Part shown: positions 54,314-64,000 of the stretch, in pieces
Layout of the letters: each line of letters starts with the position of its first letter
Numbering within the stretch: the first letter of the stretch is position 1
Assembly: GCA_000750105.3 (NCBI GenBank)
Contig: JPHH03000026.1
Location: 248,001 to 312,000 of the forward strand
Direction: 5' to 3'
From: Tolypocladium sp. Sup5 PDA-1
Taxonomy: Eukaryota > Ascomycota > Sordariomycetes > Hypocreales > Ophiocordycipitaceae
Length of the DNA: 64,000 nucleotides
The notes under the pieces: generated by a model
Seen by the model: the letters and a program-made list of their open reading frames with translations, nothing else
Told to the model about the DNA's origin: nothing
The model's database searches: none
Program-made: the position numbers and the translations under genes

Positions 54314-55321
54314 AGTTGATGGTAAAGTTTTAGAGCCGTTTGCGAGCGAAGACCGCCTCATGACGACGCACGAAATCCAGGTCCTTCGGCCATTCTCCAC
54401 GTCCGATCTGGGCCCCTGATTTCCACCAGCTTTCCGATTACGAGCGAGTGACGCACCGCGGGGCGCATTGTGTTTGCTGCTTTGATGATATCCGTTTCTG
54501 TCCGATTTGTTCATGAAGGATGGAGGTGATGGAGAACAAGCCTGCGCAACGAAGGGGCGTCATGGCCTTTTCCCCTGCGTGCTTGCTCCCTCGCAGGATT
54601 TGACCTCCTTTTATTCACCCCGAACGCGCACGACTTCATCACGAAGCATCGCTCCGGCATTTCCATTCAACAGCGCATCCGCCGCCGCTGTGAGGAGGAG
54701 ACACCGCTCGAGTTCCCCCCACGACATGTCTCCTTCTCAGGCACTATACCTTTTTTTTTTTTGTTTTGGTTTTCATTTCTCAGTCGTCTCAGGTCATTGC
54801 CGCGGAGTTCACACGGAAAGAGAGAGTACGGAACCCTGGCGGCTTTGTGTGTTTTGTGCGGTTCATTTTTGTGCGATTGCTGGACCGGCTGTATGCCTGG
54901 CTAGCCCCTGGTCCGAGTATAAAAGGGGTCGGGATACTGACTATGAGAGTATAGTTGGAATGCGAGAGACGGTGGCAGAGTGCCTACACCGATGAGAGAA
55001 TCTTGTGTCGTCGGTGACTGGATGGTGAAGAATATTTGTTGTAGAGTAGGCGGCATGTTGAAGCATCACTCTTGGCAATAGTTCACAGATGTCCCACGTC
55101 GTGTGCATGTTTCAACCAATGTAATGACAAGACTACTCAACCAACGCCTCCCTACAAGTGGCCCAGCCACGGGCATTACATATATACACACATGCTAAAA
55201 CTCTCTTCCGCTTTCGCCAGCACAAAATCAAATCGCATCCAAGCGCCGCTTTTATCCCGTTGTCTCCCCTTGAACGCCTTGTTTTCCGTTTGCATGTACG
55301 CACGCGCGCACGTCCTTGTCC
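54314..55321. other. Convergent 3' intergenic region, 1.0 kb
   Basis: Between the stops of LIM-RhoGAP and STU1. It contains a 12-T run at about 54751-54762 and a well-formed TATAAAAG at 54918-54925 on the plus strand with no gene following it. No coding feature is supported. Confidence 0.45.
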
Positions 55322-58300
55322 TTACGCAGCAGGGGCAGTGGTGATTGTGGCGGCGGGGATGATGCCCTGCTCGCGCTGCCTCTTGACGATGTAGTACGTG
55401 ATGAGGCTCTTGGGGTCATCCTTGACGCCGCGCAGGGCGTCCCAGAAGGGGCCCTCGCCGACGCGCTCGTGGAGCGAGACACAGAACTTGACGGCGTCCA
55501 TGCGGACACCCGAGTCGGCCGAGTCGAGGCAGCGGCCGGCGAGGCCGGCGAGGTGCGCAAGCTCGCCCTCGGTGGGGACGAACTCGGCGCGCTTGTCGAG
55601 CATCTCCTTGAGCACGTGGAGGCCCATGCTGAGGGTGCGGCAGCCCTCGACCGAGGTGTCGGCGCAGGTCTGGAGGCGCCGGGTGAGGACGACGACCATC
55701 TCGGGCCCGTCGCCGAGGGTGACGAGCTCGTCGGCCAGGAGCTCGAGGCCGCTGACGACGTGCGCGCGCGTGTCGTACGCGCCGCGCGTCTGCAGCAGGG
55801 ACTCGAGGCCCTTGGAGACGTGGGGCTGGAAGTTGTCGCGCTCCTTCTTGAGGAGAAGCTTGATGGTCGCGAGAATCTGCGCCTTGACGTCCTGCGCCTT
55901 GTCCGACGGCGTGCCGGCGAGGGGGTCCTCGAGGTACTGGAACAGGCCCAGCAGGAGGGCCTCGAACTTTTCGTCGGTGAAGATGGTCTTGCTGTCGCGG
56001 AGGAGGGACTGCAGCTTCCTGAAGCCGTGGACCTCGAGGGACTTGGCCTTGATCTTGGCGATGCCGCTGTCCAACAGCCGCGAGTTCTGTCGAATCTTTT
56101 CGGGTGAGTCAATCTGCTCCTCGCCTGGCTCCTGGCCGTTGGCCCTTTGCAGGTTGGCGGCGTCCTCGTTGACTGGCTTGTCTTCCAACACGGGCACAGT
56201 GAACGTGGGCTTCTGCGTTGACTGGTCTTCGGTGAACGGGTCCTCGTATACTCTCAACGTGCGAGAAGGGGTCTCAGGCCGGGGGTTTGGCAGGTCCATC
56301 TCTGGCGGCGCGGCGGCACCCAACGGCGATTGCGTCTCTGCAGGCATCTTTGGGGGTGCTGGTACCTGTGGCGATGATGTCCTGAAGCTGGACATCTTCG
56401 GCACTACCAGTGTCATGTCCTCGTGGGACTTTGCGGGGCTGGACGATGGAATCGTAGTTCTTGACTGCTTCAGCGTTGCGGACGGGCTTCCGCGCGGCGA
56501 GGGAATCTTGGACGCTGCTCGTGCCGCCGGCGACATGGCACTGGATTCGCTTGCGTGTGTAGCATGGCCGGGACGGGGTCGCGGCGCGGTTCTCCTGGGC
56601 GTAGTCTCCCTGGGCTTCGGCGTAACTGCCTTGGACTTGAGGCTTTCCGGGCTGTCGACCTCCATGCACGCTGGTTGATCGCGGACTGAGTAAGGGCCAG
56701 CAGTCGCCGGGCGAGCGGCCATCTCTGGTCGTCTGCGCGCAGGCCGCATGGGAGCCACCGACATACCTCCGGCATTGACAGAAATAGTCGGCTCGCCACG
56801 AGTTCTCGCTCCTGCAGGCTTGGCCGACGCCGTGGGCTGGCTGGACGAGCCGGATATTGTTCGAACGGGGGAGATGTGCGCCATGGCAGAGCCGGGCCGC
56901 GCAGGCAGATTCTTTGCGGCCAGTGCCTTCTTCTGGGCCAGCATGGCTTCGCGAAGGCTGGGTTTGCTGGAGGTCATGGTGCTTCTAGACAGGCCAAGAC
57001 CAGGTCGAGGGGGTGGTGCATCTGCAGACTTCTTGGGTGAGTTGGGGTTATGCGGGTCCTTGTTGAGGAGCTTCTGGGCCGTGGAATCCAGGTCGGCCAT
57101 GATCCTAAGTCAAGTTAGCTGCGGCCTGCATGTAATGGAATAGGGGGTTCATCGTACGCATCGGCCCTGGCCTGCCAAACGCCCCAGAAGGCCCAGTACG
57201 TCGACCTCATCTTCTCCCTCACGCCAGGGTTGGGGTCTCCAAGACCCTTCTTGATGCACTTTTCCATGAGATCGACGCCGCCGGTGTGTTCGACGTGGCT
57301 CTTGTGGTGAGCCTCCTTCTTCAGCAGCGTCTGGAGCCAGCCGGAGGAGTATAACCTCGGCTGCACATTCTTGTCCTGGCAAGCGGCCCAGACGTGCTGC
57401 ATCAACCTGGCGCTGTACGTCACCCGGCTGATGATGGTGTCGACGGTGGCATTTGCCTGCTGTGAGCTAATCTTCTTGGTGCCAGCAGACAGCTTAACCA
57501 GCGTCTGCATGAGAAGCTCGACCATGGGGTCCAAGGCGGGACCGAGGGTGACGGCGATGTCTTGGACCAGCCCACAGCCCTCCTTGGACAAGCTTGTGCG
57601 CAGCGACGTCATGGCCTTGATGATCCCATCCAGCAAGCCGCGGAGGCCCGCCACAAAGGTGTCGAGGAAATCGGCGGGCGCGTTACCGGCATTGAGCTTC
57701 CGCAGCGTGCCCATGCTCTGCTCCCGCTTCAGCCAGTTCTGTTCCGTCTCCTTGCCCTCAAAGTGCCACGCCATGTCCCGGAAGATGTCATCGAGCTCGC
57801 GGTTGGTGTTGACGTACATGGGCTCGATGGGCTCGGCATCGACAACCATGGGTGTGATCGGGCGCTCGCTCACGACCGAGGACACGCTGGCGGCGAGGTT
57901 CGGGCGTCGCGGTTGCGGTTCGAGCCCGGCATCGCCCGGGGTGTCTGGGCGGCCGCCGGCGGGCGCGAGGGCCTTGACGATGGCCTGTTCGATGGCGGGC
58001 CGGACCTTGAAGTTTTTCAGTTGGCGCTTGAGGTCCGATTTGGCAGCATTCGGTGCAGTCCTAATTGGAAGTTGTCAGCGAAGAGGAAGCGTTATCGGGG
58101 AGCGGGCTGGGAACCGACTTGAAGAGTTCGATGACGGTGCTCTTAGCAGTATCCCGAACCATGCCGTCCGCGTCCTCGAGTAGCTCCATGAGCAGCGGAA
58201 CATAGCTCCTGAACTGCAACCCCTGTTCCTTGTGCGTCTGGATCCGGCGGTTGGTCAGCACATCTCCATCGTCTTGAGAGCCAGCGTTTGTGGCACCAGG

Positions 58301-58775
58301 GACATACCTGCAGCAGCCAGTGCATACCCGCCTCCTTGGCGCGCGGGTTCTTGCCCGACATGGCCGAGTTCCTCAAGACGCGCTCGACGTCGGCGGGCGC
58401 GACGGGGTAGAGGGTGCTCAGCGCGTGGGCGGCCAGGGCGCGGTACTTGTCCTTCTGGTCGCCAAGCTTGTCGACGACGAGGGGCAGGGTGCGGGCGGCC
58501 TCCTTGGCGAGCAGCTTGGGGTCCTGGCGCGAGAGGCGCGTGAGCAGGTGGCCGAGGGCCGTGAAGCCGGCGTTGACGAGGGCGGCGTGCTGCGAGGCCG
58601 AGGCGGCGCGCAGGCCGTCGAAGAGTTGGGCGACGCACACCTCGGGCACGTTGTGCTGCTTGATGCCCGACTTGACCGTCGTGACGAACTGAACCTTGGC
58701 GTCGAGGCTCGCGTCGCCGCGCAGGATGGTCAGCAGGTCGGCCACCTGCTGCTCCGAGAGCTTGCCGTCGGCCAT
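55322..58775 (-). CDS. STU1: STU1, CLASP-family microtubule-stabilising protein
   Basis: Exons 58308..58775, 58119..58237, 57158..58060 and 55322..57104 (introns 70, 58 and 53 nt), 1090 aa. The N-terminal TOG array covers about 1-230 with HEAT-like helices ('LLMELLEDADGMVRDTAKSTVIELF'). 'KSDLKRQLKNFKVRPAIEQAI' and 'TPMVVDAEPIEPMYVNTNRELDDIFRDM' lead into a second TOG region (about 300-500: 'FLDTFVAGLRGLLDGIIKAM', 'CIKKGLGDPNPGVREKMRSTYWAFW'). A Ser/Pro/Arg-rich microtubule-binding linker follows, then a C-terminal helical domain with 'VHGFRKLQSLLRDSKTIFTDEKFEALLLGLFQYL'. STU1/CLASP adds tubulin at kinetochores and the spindle midzone. The intron-2 donor is GTCGGT, a poor match, but the only one keeping frame into 'KTAPNAAKSDLK'. 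Confidence 0.93.
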
Positions 58776-59897
58776 GGCCGTTGTGTTTCTGTTTCCGTCT
58801 CGCGTGTCTCGGGGGCTGTGGTTGGGGTTCTAGAAAGTTTGCCAGGCGTGTTAGCCGTCCGCATGGGGGTTGTCTCCGGGGGGGAGGTGTTCGTCAAGAG
58901 ATGAAAGGACGGATCATGCGCTGCGACGTGTGCTGCGGTCGCTGTCGGATGACACGCGGACGATGCGACGCCAGCTGCGAGAGGGGCGAGCGAGCAAGCT
59001 AAGCAACCCCCTAATAACGAGTGAGACCTTACAATTTAGCAGAGGCGGATGCGCGCGCGATGAGTCGCAATGGACCGCTGTCAGAGTCGTGGGCAACGGG
59101 AGCGGTGGGTCAGGCTGGACGGCGACGGTCGCATTGGGAGGGCGTTGTGCAGCTGTCGCTTTTTCGGCCCGTGGTTCTTTGTTGTTGGTGTTGTTGCTGG
59201 CGATGGTGCTAAAGCGGAGGCGCACGCACCGAAAAGGGGAGCGGGTGTTGTTTGGCTGCCCGCTGCGGGTTGCCCTGGTAAACTACTGGGCGGGGGGCAC
59301 CCGCATCACAGCGGCAGGCAGAGAATACAGTGGGAAGGACCAGCAGCCCAGGCGTCATTTTAGCGGGGCGGCGCGTCTCCCCGGCGCCCAGCGCGTCCAT
59401 GCCTCCAAATTGTGGCGCACGGGGTCGTTTGGCTCTCGGCCCGTTCGTACTGTAGGGGTCCAATTGCTACCTGTGTAGTCCGTATGTACTCCGTAGTACC
59501 CCACCATCTGCATGCTGCAGGGCACCTCAACCTCATCCACGGACCTCAACCTCATCCACGGAATCATCAACCTCGTGTCACAGCTTCGAGAGGCTCTCGA
59601 ATATTCCCATCATCGGGCCCAGTCATGGGGGCCTCACCTCGGGTCTCATCCTTCATTCGCATGATTATTTAGACGTTGCGGTTACCGAGCTCCAATGACA
59701 GCCCGTTTGCTAGGTCGTGTATATATATATATCCGCCTGGATGCCCCTCCCCCTCCATCCCCTCGCATCAACGGCCCGATCCAGGGTCTCTCCGTGCACG
59801 GCATCTCATCTCAGCCGCACTAAATACAACGTACCCGTCAACCTGATACGCCGACGTCCACTCACTTCACACACAGACGTTCCGTACGAATCAGCAG
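58776..59897. other. Divergent intergenic region, 1.1 kb
   Basis: Upstream of STU1 (minus) and of the BSP-family gene (plus). Contains TACTCCGTA at 59487-59495, a tandem CTCAACCTCATCCACGGA-type duplication at about 59526-59564 and a (TA)n run at 59721-59732 that may serve as TATA box for the plus gene about 170 bp on. Confidence 0.45.
59526..59564. repeat. Short tandem duplication (18-bp unit, two copies)
   Basis: Two adjacent near-identical copies of CCTCAACCTCATCCACGG in the promoter region of the BSP-family gene. Confidence 0.7.
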
Positions 59898-60764
59898 ATG
59901 CCTCCTCGCCCGGACACCACCCCCGCTCCCGCCTCCGTCTTCGCGCCCGCCATGTCTCCCGCCGTCCGCCGACCGGCCCCCAAGCCTGAGGACGACGATC
60001 CATGCTCGCCGGAGCAACAGCAAGACCAAGACCGGGGTGACGAGTTCCCCGTACCCAAGCTCCGCCTCGAGATCCGCGACCTCACCCACCCCGGCGCCCG
60101 GCTCTTCCTCGACTCGGTCAACGCAACCGAGTGCCTCACCGCCGCCGTCGCCAACCTCCTCCGGCTGCTCTACACTTCCCCGGCCAGCCCCAGCACCATC
60201 GTGCCCCCGACCCGCTCCGTGACCCTCATCCTGCGCGACATGCCCGGCGTCGCCTACACCACCGGCTCCGACCTCGACGACGACCACAAGGAGGTCCACT
60301 TCTCGCTGTCCTACATCGAGCGCATCCCGGGTGCCCGCGCCGCCCATGAGATCGCCGGTGTCGTCACCCACGAGCTCGTCCACTGCTACCAGTACAACGC
60401 CTTCGGCACCTGCCCGGGCGGGCTCATCGAGGGCGTCGCCGACTGGGTCCGCCTACGGTGCGACCTCGCGCCGCCGCACTGGAAGCGCGAGGCGGGGGGT
60501 ACCTGGGACGCCGGCTACCAGAAGACGGCCTACTTTCTCGACCACCTCGAGGGCCGCTTCGGCGACAGGCTGGTGCAGCGGGTCAACGAGAAGCTGCGCA
60601 TCCAAAAGTACGACGAGGCGGCCTTTTGGAGCGAGCTCACGGGGACCTCGGTCGGCGAGCTGTGGAGGGACTACAGCGAGAGCCTCAAGACCACACCGGG
60701 AGAGAAGGAGGACAATTCGTCCGAGAATGAGAAGTCGACAGCGCCCCAGACCAACGGCAGCTAG
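59898..60764 (+). CDS. Plant basic secretory protein (BSP) family, putative zinc peptidase
   Basis: Single exon, 288 aa. The BSP domain covers about residues 50-260. The zinc site is 'THELVHCYQYN' (His158-Glu159-Leu-Val-His162), followed by 'GTCPGGLIEGVADWVRLRCDLAPPHW', the family's second signature, and 'GYQKTAYFLDHLEGRFGDRLVQRVNEKL'. The family is placed among HExxH metallopeptidase-like proteins; plant members are secreted in defence. Here no signal peptide is visible: the N-terminus is Pro/Ala-rich (MPPRPDTTPAPASVF), so cytosolic or non-classical location is suggested. The C-terminus (about 265-288) is charged and disordered. Substrate unknown. In-frame ATG at codon 19 is a possible alternative start. 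Confidence 0.85.
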   Translation: MPPRPDTTPAPASVFAPAMSPAVRRPAPKPEDDDPCSPEQQQDQDRGDEFPVPKLRLEIRDLTHPGARLFLDSVNATECLTAAVANLLRLLYTSPASPSTIVPPTRSVTLILRDMPGVAYTTGSDLDDDHKEVHFSLSYIERIPGARAAHEIAGVVTHELVHCYQYNAFGTCPGGLIEGVADWVRLRCDLAPPHWKREAGGTWDAGYQKTAYFLDHLEGRFGDRLVQRVNEKLRIQKYDEAAFWSELTGTSVGELWRDYSESLKTTPGEKEDNSSENEKSTAPQTNGS

Positions 60765-61078
60765 CAGCACCATACGGGAAGACGCCGAAGACGACACCGA
60801 GGCGAGCTGCTAAATCGAGCGTCTGACAATACAATCATACATAGATAGAGCCTCACTATTCTGTATATACGTGCACATCGAGACCTTCATGTCCATAGGT
60901 TGTTAATGAAATAAGTGTCCAAGAAGTGACAGGACGGCCAGCCGCCGTGGCCCAACAGCAAACAACCCAGTTTCGCACCCATACCATTTTCAACGCCATG
61001 CCATATATTTCAGGGGAATCGGGGGACCGGAACGCCGTAGTACTCTAGAGACGGATCAGGCAGTATGCGAGACTCTGT
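60765..61078. other. Convergent 3' intergenic region, 314 bp
   Basis: Between the stops of the BSP-family gene and the membrane protein gene. A/T-rich, with TATA-like words and probable polyadenylation signals (AATGAAATAAG near 60905). No gene. Confidence 0.45.
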
Positions 61079-62239
61079 CTATGCGTGCATGGGACCATGG
61101 GCCTGCGCATCGTTCTCGCTAATGACGCTGCCAACCTCGGACCAGCTCGCAGGGGTCAGCATGCCCTCGCTCTCGCTCAACACGTCAAACGGCCGCCCCG
61201 TCTCTCCCGCCCTCGACGAGTGCGCCTCGTTGGCAATGTCCTCGCCAGATCCGGCCAGCGACATCGAGTCAGTCGGCGTGAGCTCCCCATCGCTGATCAG
61301 CTCCGGCTCGGAGATGGGGGCCGCGGGGGTCACGGGCAGGGGGGAATAAAAGTTGCGGCTCGAGTCGTGGGCCCATGCTTGGATGGAGGCATAAGCTTCG
61401 TGTCTATCGTCCTGGCCGGCAGACATGTACTCGTCCTCACCAAGCTCGCGCTCCAACGTGCCAGACGATTGCGATTGCGATTGCGTTTGCGTTTGCGACA
61501 GCACCGGGTTGGACACGATGTCAATCAAGGCCGGTGGCGGCTCCAGGGTGGCACTCCGGACGTCGTCCTGGTCGCGGGTGGTGGCGCTGTAAATGTCCGA
61601 CATGCCCTCGTCCTTTCCGGGCGCAATGTAGCTGACCCCCATCTCGGCGACTTCGTCGTTGTCGATGTGGTGCTCATCGGCAAACGGGTTCGCATACAGC
61701 GATGTGGCGATTCCCCGAGCAGCCTCGCCACGATGCCGAAGCCCGGCCTGCAAGTTTCGCACGTCAGCGCCGCTGTTGAAGACGAATGCGCCGTGCTCGG
61801 CACTCTCATCCTGTCGCAAAAAGTCGTCAAACGATGTTCCCCGGGCGACGCCGGCTGGCCGAGGGACATCAGGCAGCGCCGGTTGCTCCTGTTGTTCCCT
61901 TTCCTTCTTCTTCTCCAGTAACACTTTATTCCAGTAGAGCAGCTCCTCCCGCTGTCTCCGACGAGTCGCCTCGTCAGCGTCGACGCCGGGTTCAGCGCCG
62001 TCGGCGCGGCGGGACTGCATGAAGCCCTCAGCGTCCTCGGGCCTGTTGAAGCGCGGCTCGCGGTAGGGCGGGTTGATGCCGTCGCCTATCGAGTGCAGGG
62101 CCACGGCGATGCGACGCCGGATATCGTCAGCGTAGCGCCGCAGCTCCGGCGACTCGTACATGGCCATGGCTGCGGCGACAGCGACGGAGACGGCGACGAC
62201 GGCGCCTGAGGCCAGGACGACGTGGTTCACGATGGGCAT
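61079..62239 (-). CDS. N-terminally anchored membrane protein, unknown function
   Basis: Single exon, 386 aa. One hydrophobic Ala/Val helix at about residues 4-27 ('VVLASGAVVAVSVAVAAAMA') is followed by a conserved-looking patch ('MYESPELRRYADDIRRRIAVALHSIGD') and a coiled-coil-prone basic segment ('RRRQREELLYWNKVLLEKKKEREQQEQ'). The remainder is acidic and disordered, with a QTQTQSQSQS repeat encoded by GATTGC/GTTTGC units (61463-61500 on the plus strand). The layout suggests a signal-anchored protein with a long cytosolic tail, perhaps at mitochondria or ER. I do not recognise the family. Confidence 0.78.
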   Translation of the reverse strand: MPIVNHVVLASGAVVAVSVAVAAAMAMYESPELRRYADDIRRRIAVALHSIGDGINPPYREPRFNRPEDAEGFMQSRRADGAEPGVDADEATRRRQREELLYWNKVLLEKKKEREQQEQPALPDVPRPAGVARGTSFDDFLRQDESAEHGAFVFNSGADVRNLQAGLRHRGEAARGIATSLYANPFADEHHIDNDEVAEMGVSYIAPGKDEGMSDIYSATTRDQDDVRSATLEPPPALIDIVSNPVLSQTQTQSQSQSSGTLERELGEDEYMSAGQDDRHEAYASIQAWAHDSSRNFYSPLPVTPAAPISEPELISDGELTPTDSMSLAGSGEDIANEAHSSRAGETGRPFDVLSESEGMLTPASWSEVGSVISENDAQAHGPMHA

Positions 62240-63707
62240 CTTGGCCGGCTATGAGGGGGCGGGGTAAGAGGGACGGCACGATGATGGGGCAAGTAGGTGG
62301 GAAGAGTGGGCGAGGAGTCGCAGGCAGTTGCAGGTTTAAATGGCGAGCAGGAAGATGAGGCTTCCCATGGGTTGGAGGATAGGAGAGCTCGATGATGAGC
62401 TCTGTGACGAGGCCACATGGGATGGACGTGATGCTTGCGTAGTCCTTGTAGGTTGCCTTTGCCACAGTCCGCGGCCAGGCAGGCGGCTGATTACCCGATC
62501 CGGAACGCCTGAGGCGCGGCCGCGCGTGCATGGTCACATGACCACTCTGATGAGTCGCTGGAGGTGGCCGTTGTACCTACAAACCTCCGTGGCCTCGTCA
62601 GTTCGCCTGCAATGGTTTACATACATATACATGGCAAAGACTGAGTCCACGCCAGGTCGCCATGCCGCTCCTTTACATGCCGAGGAGAGAGATTGCGGCC
62701 CTGTGGGACAGTTGCTAGCTGCAGGAAGCCACAGACCATGCTGGTACCGTGTGGAACGGGATCCAGTGGAACGGATCCAGTGCACTCATTGCCCAAACTG
62801 GCAACCATACTCGAGACACGCATTCAATGCGACAACGGCAAGGGGCTAGCTTGGTCAAGCCCAGCTCCGAAGATGCCTCCGCTGCCTCCGTTCTCGTGTA
62901 ACGTTTGGGTCGGTGCCGTGTCGGCTCAGGACATCGGCGCCAGGTTTGACGCGAGCCGGTGTCGCGGCAGCGGAAGGCCCGGCGGTCGGTCCGAGAAAGC
63001 TTAGTCACGCCTCGGTGGAACCTCGAGCGAGTCGGTGGCAATTCCTCATCTCTGGGGGGTGTGTGTGCCCCAGCTTTGGCGAGCAGCAGTGACCGTTGCA
63101 AAGGTAAGCAGCCTCTGCTTGGCACTCCAAGGGTCGCCTTGGGACATCTCGTAACATCATTGACCACCAACATGGGCATTTGTTCCGCGAGGCTCACACG
63201 TGGTCACCTTCTCCTTAAAGTCCCCTGGGTCGAGACCGGAGAAAAGCTCCATGCAGGCTGAAGCACCCATGCATCCCATCACCTGCAAGGCCCGAGCCCA
63301 GCCAAACAGCGAACGGGAGAGATGGCCAAAAAGAGGTCAATTATGCAAAATAGGGGCCGGGTGTGTACCCCCCGTCTAGGAAGAAAGCCGTCGCTAAATG
63401 TGAAAAAAAAAAAAACCCTGCATGTATAACGTGCCTACCTGCCTGCCGCCGCCCTGATATCAACCGAAACCCAGCCAGCCCAGCGCCTTTTTCCTCGGTG
63501 GAATGTGGAGTTGGGGGCAAAGGGTGGGTGTCAGCCGTCGTTGCCGCCAGCTCCGGAGGGCGCGGTTCGTGGGGATCAAGAACGCCACATGCGGTCTAAC
63601 GCCGAATGCTTGATGTTGCAGCCGTAAATTTTCTTTGCGCCGCGAGCACGCACACCAATGGTCGTTGGGTCATGGTGAGGTGTTGTCGACGTTGTGCATA
63701 ACTCTGT
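62240..63707. other. Intergenic region, 1.5 kb
   Basis: Upstream of the membrane protein gene and 3' flank of the gene at the right edge. Contains a 13-A run at about 63402-63414. Open frames are short and featureless. Confidence 0.45.
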
Positions 63708-64000
63708 CTAAGAGCTGGTGGTGGACGACGCGCTCGAGTCCACCGAGTCCATCGAGTTGGTACGGGCAGCCTTCATGCGCTCACTGGAAGATGTTAGCAA
63801 TTGTATTTTGCGTAGACTCCAGAAGCAACAGAGGGGACATACTAGGCGGAGCGGTCTTGAAGCGTGCAGGTCCAGCGGCTGTTGCCCGTCTTGATATGGA
63901 ACTTGATGCCCTTGTTGTCGCCAAAGGTGGCGGGCGCAGCAACCGCGGGCGTAGCAGCAGGGGTGCTGGCCGCGGAGGAGGCGGAGGAGGAGGCAGACGA
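63708..64000 (-). CDS. C-terminal exons of an unidentified protein (5' end outside window)
   Basis: The frame enters from the right edge as an Ala/Ser/Thr-rich linker ('SSASSSASSAASTPAATPAV'). It then becomes 'GDNKGIKFHIKTGNSRWTCTLQDRSA' and reaches TAG at 63842-63844. That TAG overlaps a strong donor (TA|GTATGT). Splicing out 63784..63842 (59 nt, ending TTCCAG) replaces the stop with Tyr and adds 'YERMKAARTNSMDSVDSS' and a Ser/Thr tail, stopping at 63708. I prefer the spliced form because the phase fits and the added exon reads as coding. Family not recognised. Confidence 0.6.
   Translation of the reverse strand, partial: VCLLLRLLRGQHPCCYARGCCARHLWRQQGHQVPYQDGQQPLDLHASRPLRLVCPLCCFWSLRKIQLLTSSSERMKAARTNSMDSVDSSASSTTSS

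Noticed and set aside
55316..56678. Two overlapping long plus-strand frames (263 and 426 codons) opposite STU1
   Set aside because: Same antisense effect of codon bias; the products are Gly/Asp/Val- or Ser/Arg-rich without domains.

Overview
The window is nuclear DNA of a filamentous ascomycete, most likely a hypocrealean Sordariomycete. The signs are many short introns (about 50-90 nt, GT..AG with GTATGT/GTAAGT donors), GC-rich third codon positions, typical filamentous-fungal gene families (AA9 LPMO, HAL-type kinase, UMTA/LaeA-like methyltransferase, Atos-like protein, PPR translation factor) and protein sequences close to those I know from Hypocreales. The order assignment is inference. 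No gene is bacterial-style and no tRNA, rRNA or CRISPR was seen.

Layout. 1-21.5 kb is gene-dense: a divergent AAA ATPase (cut by the left edge), a mitochondrial RRM-like protein, a Sec4/Rab8 GTPase, a secreted AA9 LPMO with a C-terminal CBM18, Hsp10, a HAL4/SAT4-type Ser/Thr kinase, mitochondrial ribosomal protein uL11m divergent from KRR1, a medium-chain reductase, a YeeE/TsuA-like sulfur transporter, a RidA-family protein and an AIM41/GatB-YqeY protein. 21.5-28.5 kb is a gene-poor island whose only recognisable content is a multi-exon UMTA/LaeA-like methyltransferase that looks broken. 28.5-31 kb holds a type II PI 4-kinase. 31.7-33.4 kb holds a clear pseudogene of a berberine-bridge-type FAD oxidoreductase. 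It is disrupted by a 4-bp and an 8+2-bp tandem duplication and a nonsense codon.

34-46.5 kb holds a GNAT acetyltransferase, a small Arg/Ser-rich protein, a 1193-residue PPR protein, an Atos-like protein and the rRNA-processing factor Fyv7. 46.5-50.5 kb is a long interval without a supportable gene, rich in simple repeats. 50.5-62.2 kb holds a LIM-RhoGAP, the CLASP-family microtubule protein STU1, an HExxH protein of the plant basic secretory protein family and an N-terminally anchored orphan membrane protein. The right edge carries the 3' end of an unidentified gene.

The genes are mostly unlinked housekeeping functions: ribosome biogenesis (AAA ATPase, KRR1, Fyv7), mitochondrial biogenesis (uL11m, Hsp10, PPR protein, AIM41) and polarity, cytoskeleton or secretion (Rab8/Sec4, LIM-RhoGAP, STU1, PI4K-II). 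The two decayed genes are both of secondary-metabolism type and flank the PI4K gene, suggesting a relic accessory island. Exon boundaries were read by eye; in each spliced gene the exon lengths sum to a whole number of codons with one terminal stop.
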